Shown: piece by piece, positions 59,946 to 64,000 of the stretch
How positions within the stretch are numbered: the first letter of the stretch is position 1
How the letters are laid out: each line of letters begins with the position of its first letter
Origin: Jiangella alba
GTDB taxonomy: Bacteria; Actinomycetota; Actinomycetes; Jiangellales; Jiangellaceae
Direction of reading: 5' to 3'
Length of the DNA stretch: 64,000 bases
Assembly: GCF_900106035.1 (NCBI RefSeq)
Contig: NZ_FNUC01000001.1
Location: 62,001-126,000, forward strand
Notes under the pieces: generated by a model
What the model saw: the letters and a program-made list of their open reading frames with translations, nothing else
Database searches by the model: none
Told to the model about the DNA's origin: nothing
Position numbers and translations under genes: made by a program

Positions 59946-61484
59946 ATGTTCGATAAAACGCTGCTGACTGCGCCTTCGCCCGGCGCAGCGGCCGATGCGG
60001 TGGACGGCGCGGTGGCCGGCGCGGCGGCGGGCTCCGCGCCGCTACGCGGGCCGTGCGCCGACGCTCCGGCGGGGCCGCTGCTGGCGGCCGCGCTGGCGGC
60101 GTTCGATCCCGGCGCGGCCGAGGCCTACGACCTCGTCGAGGCCGCGGCCCGTTGGGCACGGCTGGCCGCCTGGGTCGCCGCGGGCGAGGCCGCCACGCTG
60201 GCGGAACTGGCGTCGCACCCGCAGCTGCGGCCCGACGCCGCCGGCTACCGGTCGCTCCATCCGGTCACGAACACAGCGGTGGAAATCGCCGGACGCTGCC
60301 AGGTCACCGCCAGGCAGGCCGAGCACCAGGTCGGCCACGCGCTCCAGCTGGTGCACGACTTCCCCGCCACCCATGCGGCCCTGTCAGCGGGGGCCATCGA
60401 CCTGCGCCGGGCGCGGGTCATCACCGGCGAACTCGGCAGCCAGCACCCCGACGTCCGAGCCCGGGTCGAGGCCGCGGTGCTCCCGGACGCGCCGGGGCTC
60501 GACGCGGTCGCGCTGCGCAAGCTGGTCACGCGGCTGCTGCATCAGCTCGCTCCGGCCGAGACCGCCGAACGCCATCAGCAGGCGAGGGACGGCCGCTACG
60601 CCGCCGTCACCCCGGCCGCGGAGGGCATGGCCTTCCTCGAGGCGCTCCTGCCGGCCGAAGACGCCACTGCGCTCAGCACCGCGCTGAACGCCGCCGCGGC
60701 CGATGCCAAGCGCGCCGATGCCGCCGCCAGTGCACCGGCCCGCACCCACGACCAGCGCCGCGCCGACGCCCTCGCCGAGCTCGCCTGGACGGCCCTCGCC
60801 GCCTGCGGCGCCGGTTCCACCGCCCGTGCTGCCGACGACGACCGCGCCGCGTCCCCGGGCGCACGCACCGCCCGCACCGCCAGCGACCGCGCTGCTTCCC
60901 CGGACGCACGCACGGCACCCGGCGACGGCGACCGCACCGCTCGCGCCGCCTCCCGCGCCGGCAGGCGGGGCACGGCGCGGCGGCGTCCGGTCGTCGTCCA
61001 GGTCACGGTGCCCTTCAGCACGCTGATCGGCCTCGACGACCACCCCGGCGACCTCGACGGCTACGGGCACATCCCCGCGGCCACCGCCCGGGAGCTCGCC
61101 GCCGCCGGGGTCTGGACCTGGCTGCGCACCGAGCCCGGCACAGGGCAGCTCCTCGACCACGGCCGCGCCAGGTATCGGCCCACGACGGCGCTCGCCGACT
61201 TCATCGTCGCCCGCGACCGCACCTGCCGCGCACCGGGCTGCCACCGGTCCGCACGCGCCTGCGACATCGACCACGCCGTGCCGTTCGAGACCGGCGGGCC
61301 CACCAGCCCAGCCAACTGCCACGCCCTGTGCACCACTCACCACCTGCTCAAACACCGTGGCGGCTGGTCGGTCACCCGGCATCGCGACGGGTCCACCCGA
61401 TGGCGCAGCCCGACCGGGCACCACTACGTCCGCGCACCGGAACGCATCGGCGCGGCCACCAGATCCGCGGCGCCATCGGGGTGA
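59946..61484 (+). CDS. 13E12/DUF222 protein with C-terminal HNH nuclease domain
   Basis: The protein has 512 residues. The N-terminal DUF222 helical domain spans about 40-330 and contains TARQAEHQVGHALQLVHDFPATHAALSAGAIDLRRARVITGEL. An Arg/Ala-rich low-complexity linker (about 295-350) follows, and then the HNH domain near 420-470 with CRAPGCHRSARACDIDHAVPFETGGPTSPANCHALCTTHH. The IDH and the Asn plus HH form the catalytic HNH triad with zinc Cys pairs. Such 13E12-repeat proteins are multi-copy in actinobacteria and of unsettled role, possibly DNA repair or mobile. The start is read from the promoter at 59910-59938. Confidence 0.92.
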   Translation: MFDKTLLTAPSPGAAADAVDGAVAGAAAGSAPLRGPCADAPAGPLLAAALAAFDPGAAEAYDLVEAAARWARLAAWVAAGEAATLAELASHPQLRPDAAGYRSLHPVTNTAVEIAGRCQVTARQAEHQVGHALQLVHDFPATHAALSAGAIDLRRARVITGELGSQHPDVRARVEAAVLPDAPGLDAVALRKLVTRLLHQLAPAETAERHQQARDGRYAAVTPAAEGMAFLEALLPAEDATALSTALNAAAADAKRADAAASAPARTHDQRRADALAELAWTALAACGAGSTARAADDDRAASPGARTARTASDRAASPDARTAPGDGDRTARAASRAGRRGTARRRPVVVQVTVPFSTLIGLDDHPGDLDGYGHIPAATARELAAAGVWTWLRTEPGTGQLLDHGRARYRPTTALADFIVARDRTCRAPGCHRSARACDIDHAVPFETGGPTSPANCHALCTTHHLLKHRGGWSVTRHRDGSTRWRSPTGHHYVRAPERIGAATRSAAPSG

Positions 61485-61501
61485 CGCCTGCCCGGCGAGC
61501 C

Positions 61502-64000
61502 TCACCGGGGCTCGTCGCGCGGCAGGGCGGCGAGCTCGGTCCGGTTCGCGACCTGCAGCTTCGCGTACACGTGCGCCAGGTGGGTCTTGACGGTGCCGCG
61601 GCTCATGAACAGCCGCGCGCCGATCTCCGGGTTGGACAGCCCCTGGACGGCGAGGTCGACGACCGAGCGTTCGGCGGGCGTGAGGCTGGCCCAGCCGTGG
61701 TCCGGACGGCGGCGCGGGCCGCGGGCGCGCATCGCGTAGGCGACGGCGTCGGCGAGCGGCAGCGCGCGGCCCTGCTCGACCGAGGACGGGTCGACGGCGG
61801 GCGGGTCGACGGCGGACGGGTCCACCGCGACCGCCGGTCCGCCGGGCAGCCCCGCCGTCTCTCTCGCCCGCTCGGCCGCGCCGGCCAGCACCCCGGCCGC
61901 GTCGGCGGCTCCCCGCGCGGCCAGCAGCGCCGCCAGCGCGCCGAGGCTGTCGATGCAGCCGAGGACGAGGTCGTGGTCGGCGCGCAGCCGCAGCGCCTCG
62001 TGCTGCAGCCGCAGCGCATCATCGCCCGCCAGCAGCGCTTGCTCGGCGAGCAGGTCGGCCCGGATCCGCGGCCGGTCGCGCACGGCGTCGTCGGCGGCCA
62101 GTCCGGTCAGCACGTCGGACGCCGCGGACACCGAACCCGCGGCCCGCAGCGCCGCCGCCAGCACCAGCCGGCTCTCCGGCAGCAACAGCGCCTCCCGCGG
62201 CTCGGGCAGCCAACGCAGTTCGCGGCGGCTCCACTCGACGGCGTCGGCGGGCCGGCCCTGCCGCAGCGCGACGAGCGCGTGCGCACGCTCCCAGCCGGGC
62301 AGGTACGGCGGCGGCTCGGCGCCGGCGGCGATCTCGTCGACCGGCGCCAGGACGGCGGCCGCGTCGTCCGGGCGGCCCTGAAGGGTACGCAGCTCGGCCA
62401 GCCTGGTGGCGGCGATGGCGATGCGGTGGACGTCGTGCAGCGGCCGGGCGGTCTCGACGGCGCGCTCGGCCAGCTCGGCGGCCCGGGTGACGTCGCCGAG
62501 CTGGGCGGTGGCGGCGGCCAGCCAGCTCAGCGCCGACGACGCCGTGGCGCGGTCGCCGCGGGCGAGCAGCCCGGCGACCGCCGGTTCGAGCTCGGCGACG
62601 GCGTCGCGGTGCTGGTCGCGGAGCAGGTGGACGAGGCCGATCAGCGCCTGCGACGCGTCGGCGACGAACCCGGCGCCGGCCGCCCGCGCGTCGTCGCGAG
62701 CGCGGACCGCCTCGGCCCGGGCCCGGCCGAGGTCGCTGCCGACCCAGCCGATCGCCACCAGCGACCGCGCCAGCGCCGCCGTCTCCGGGTCGGCGGGCAG
62801 CTCCAGCGCCTCGTGCGCCGCGCGGTACCCGTCGCCGCCCGGCACGGCGGTGTCGGCGACCACCGCGAGCGCCGTCAGCACCCGCGCCTGCAGCGGCGTC
62901 CGCTCACCGGTCTCGCGCCCGGCCCCGCGCCCGGCTCCGCGCTCGGCGGCGCGCCGCAGCAGCGTCAGCCCTTCGGCGCCGCGCGACTCCAGGTGCCACA
63001 GCCACGCCAGCCCGGCCGCCAGCCGCCGCCCGGCGGTCGCGTCGTCGCGGCTCAGTCCCCACTCGGCGGCCGCGCGCAGGTTCGGGTACTCGGCGCCGGC
63101 GGCTGCGCGCCAGGCGTCGCGATCGGTCTCCAGCAGCGGCGCCAGCGCGTCCACCCGGTCCAGGCACCAGGAGAGGTGCCGGTCGCTGACGGCAGCCGTC
63201 TCGCCCGCCTCGTCCAGCCGGGCCCGCGCGTACGTGCGGACGACGCCGAGCAGGCGGTACCGCGCCACCGGCCCGGTCGCGTCGGCGACCACCAGCGAGG
63301 TGTCGATCAGCCCGCGCAGCGCCTTCAGCGCCACCGGCGCGGGCAGCCCGGCCACGGCGACGACGGCGTCGGCGGCGAACCCCGGCTCGAACACGGCCAG
63401 CCGCCGGAACAGCACCCGTTCGTCGTCGTCGAGCAGCGAGTGGCTCCACCGCATCGACGCCTCGAGCGTGCGCTGCCGGAACGCCGCCGTCCGGGCGCCG
63501 CCGTCGAGCAGCGCGTACGGGTCGGACAGCGAGTCGGCGATCTGCGCCGGGGTCAGCGTGCCGGCCCAGCCGGCCGCCAGCTCCAGCGCGAGCGGCAGCC
63601 GGTCCAGCCGGTCGCAGACCCGGCGCGCGCCCGCCACGGCCGCGGGGTCGCCGGTCGCGCCGGCGCGGTCGAGGAACAGCTCCAGCGCGTCGGCCAGCTC
63701 CAGCGGCGGCACCCGGTGCACCCGCTCCCCCTCGAGGCCGAGCGACGCCCGTCCGGTGGCCAGCAGCGCGACCTCCGGGCAGCGCGCCAGCACCGCCGCA
63801 GCCAGCGCGGCGACCGAGGCGGCGACGTGCTCGCAGTTGTCCAGCGCCAGCAGCAGCCGCCGTCCGCGCAGCGCGTACGCCAGCGCCCCCGCGCGGTCCG
63901 GCCCGTCCGGCAACGCCAGGTCCAGCCGGTCCGCCACCCGCGCGACCACGCCGTCGCCGGCGCCGTCCGCCACGTCCTCCAGCCCGGCCCACACGACCTC
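61502..64000 (-). CDS. LuxR-family regulator with NB-ARC-like ATPase and TPR domain, 5' end beyond window
   Basis: At least 832 residues are visible; the N-terminus with the Walker A loop lies beyond the right edge. The ATPase remainder shows the Walker B-like RRLLLALDNCEHVAA, RLPLALELAAGWAG (GLPLA-type NB-ARC motif) and a winged-helix VLFRRLAVFEPGF. A long TPR-like helical array (about 290-700) follows. The C-terminal LuxR HTH (about 765-825) reads LTPAERSVVDLAVQGLSNPEIGARLFMSRGTVKTHLAHVYAKLQ. Such large regulators control metabolite or stress genes; the target is unknown. Residues 700-760 have Pro/Ser repeats (DPSAVDPPAVDPSSV). Confidence 0.9.
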   Translation of the reverse strand, partial: EVVWAGLEDVADGAGDGVVARVADRLDLALPDGPDRAGALAYALRGRRLLLALDNCEHVAASVAALAAAVLARCPEVALLATGRASLGLEGERVHRVPPLELADALELFLDRAGATGDPAAVAGARRVCDRLDRLPLALELAAGWAGTLTPAQIADSLSDPYALLDGGARTAAFRQRTLEASMRWSHSLLDDDERVLFRRLAVFEPGFAADAVVAVAGLPAPVALKALRGLIDTSLVVADATGPVARYRLLGVVRTYARARLDEAGETAAVSDRHLSWCLDRVDALAPLLETDRDAWRAAAGAEYPNLRAAAEWGLSRDDATAGRRLAAGLAWLWHLESRGAEGLTLLRRAAERGAGRGAGRETGERTPLQARVLTALAVVADTAVPGGDGYRAAHEALELPADPETAALARSLVAIGWVGSDLGRARAEAVRARDDARAAGAGFVADASQALIGLVHLLRDQHRDAVAELEPAVAGLLARGDRATASSALSWLAAATAQLGDVTRAAELAERAVETARPLHDVHRIAIAATRLAELRTLQGRPDDAAAVLAPVDEIAAGAEPPPYLPGWERAHALVALRQGRPADAVEWSRRELRWLPEPREALLLPESRLVLAAALRAAGSVSAASDVLTGLAADDAVRDRPRIRADLLAEQALLAGDDALRLQHEALRLRADHDLVLGCIDSLGALAALLAARGAADAAGVLAGAAERARETAGLPGGPAVAVDPSAVDPPAVDPSSVEQGRALPLADAVAYAMRARGPRRRPDHGWASLTPAERSVVDLAVQGLSNPEIGARLFMSRGTVKTHLAHVYAKLQVANRTELAALPRDEPR

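Overview
The window is very G+C-rich DNA with dense third-position G/C and many GTG starts. It carries a classic actinobacterial core block: ftsY, smc, mutM, rnc, rpmF, yceD, coaD, rsmD, recG, rpmB, thiL, ddl, gpsA, plsC, hup-like, leuD, leuC and ndgR. It also has a CofC/FbiD coenzyme F420 gene, a 13E12/DUF222 HNH protein, a BTAD regulator and an ECF42 sigma factor. All of this points to an Actinomycetota chromosome. A Jiangella- or Nocardioides-like lineage is a guess and is not shown by the sequence. No rRNA, tRNA, CRISPR array or insertion sequence was recognised.

Layout. 1-9.8 kb: an incomplete secreted subtilase, a two-HTH regulator, a lipoprotein, a metallo-hydrolase, an AlkB-type dioxygenase with a LexA-like box, a RibD-like reductase, an ArsR/SRPBCC fusion with its own operator, and a TetR/MFS efflux pair. 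9.8-12.6 kb: an ECF42 sigma / YciI (DGPF) / double RibD-like reductase operon. 12.7-16.8 kb: a VOC gene remnant, an MFS exporter overlapping a TetR gene, and an ArgP-ArgO type regulator/exporter pair. 16.75-24.7 kb: a BTAD regulator followed by the least explained locus, a five- or six-gene minus-strand operon. It encodes a 731-aa protein of unknown family, a HExxH metallopeptidase-like protein, a 168-aa protein, a 433-aa protein and an OmpA-domain protein that lacks any signal peptide. 24.8-29 kb: a two-component system divergent from an MMPL exporter.

29-55.9 kb is the conserved housekeeping block, nearly all on the minus strand. It covers protein targeting (ftsY), chromosome segregation (smc), DNA repair (mutM, recG), RNA processing (rnc, rsmD), ribosomal proteins (rpmF, rpmB), cofactor synthesis (coaD, thiL, cofC), wall and lipid synthesis (ddl, gpsA, plsC), nucleoid structure (HU/histone-H1-like protein) and leucine synthesis (leuCD with divergent ndgR). 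Small plus-strand genes are interspersed. A NTF2-like gene next to mutM is bracketed by an exact 18-bp direct repeat that copies the mutM 3' end. A 570-bp non-coding gap between rpmB and thiL holds a perfect 23-bp-arm palindrome.

55.9-64 kb is accessory: a Cmx/CmrA-like exporter, a DUF3800-like protein, a frameshifted MFS pseudogene, an AraC/VOC pair, a DUF222-HNH gene with a promoter placed for leaderless transcription, and the 3' part of a large LuxR-type ATPase regulator that runs off the right edge.
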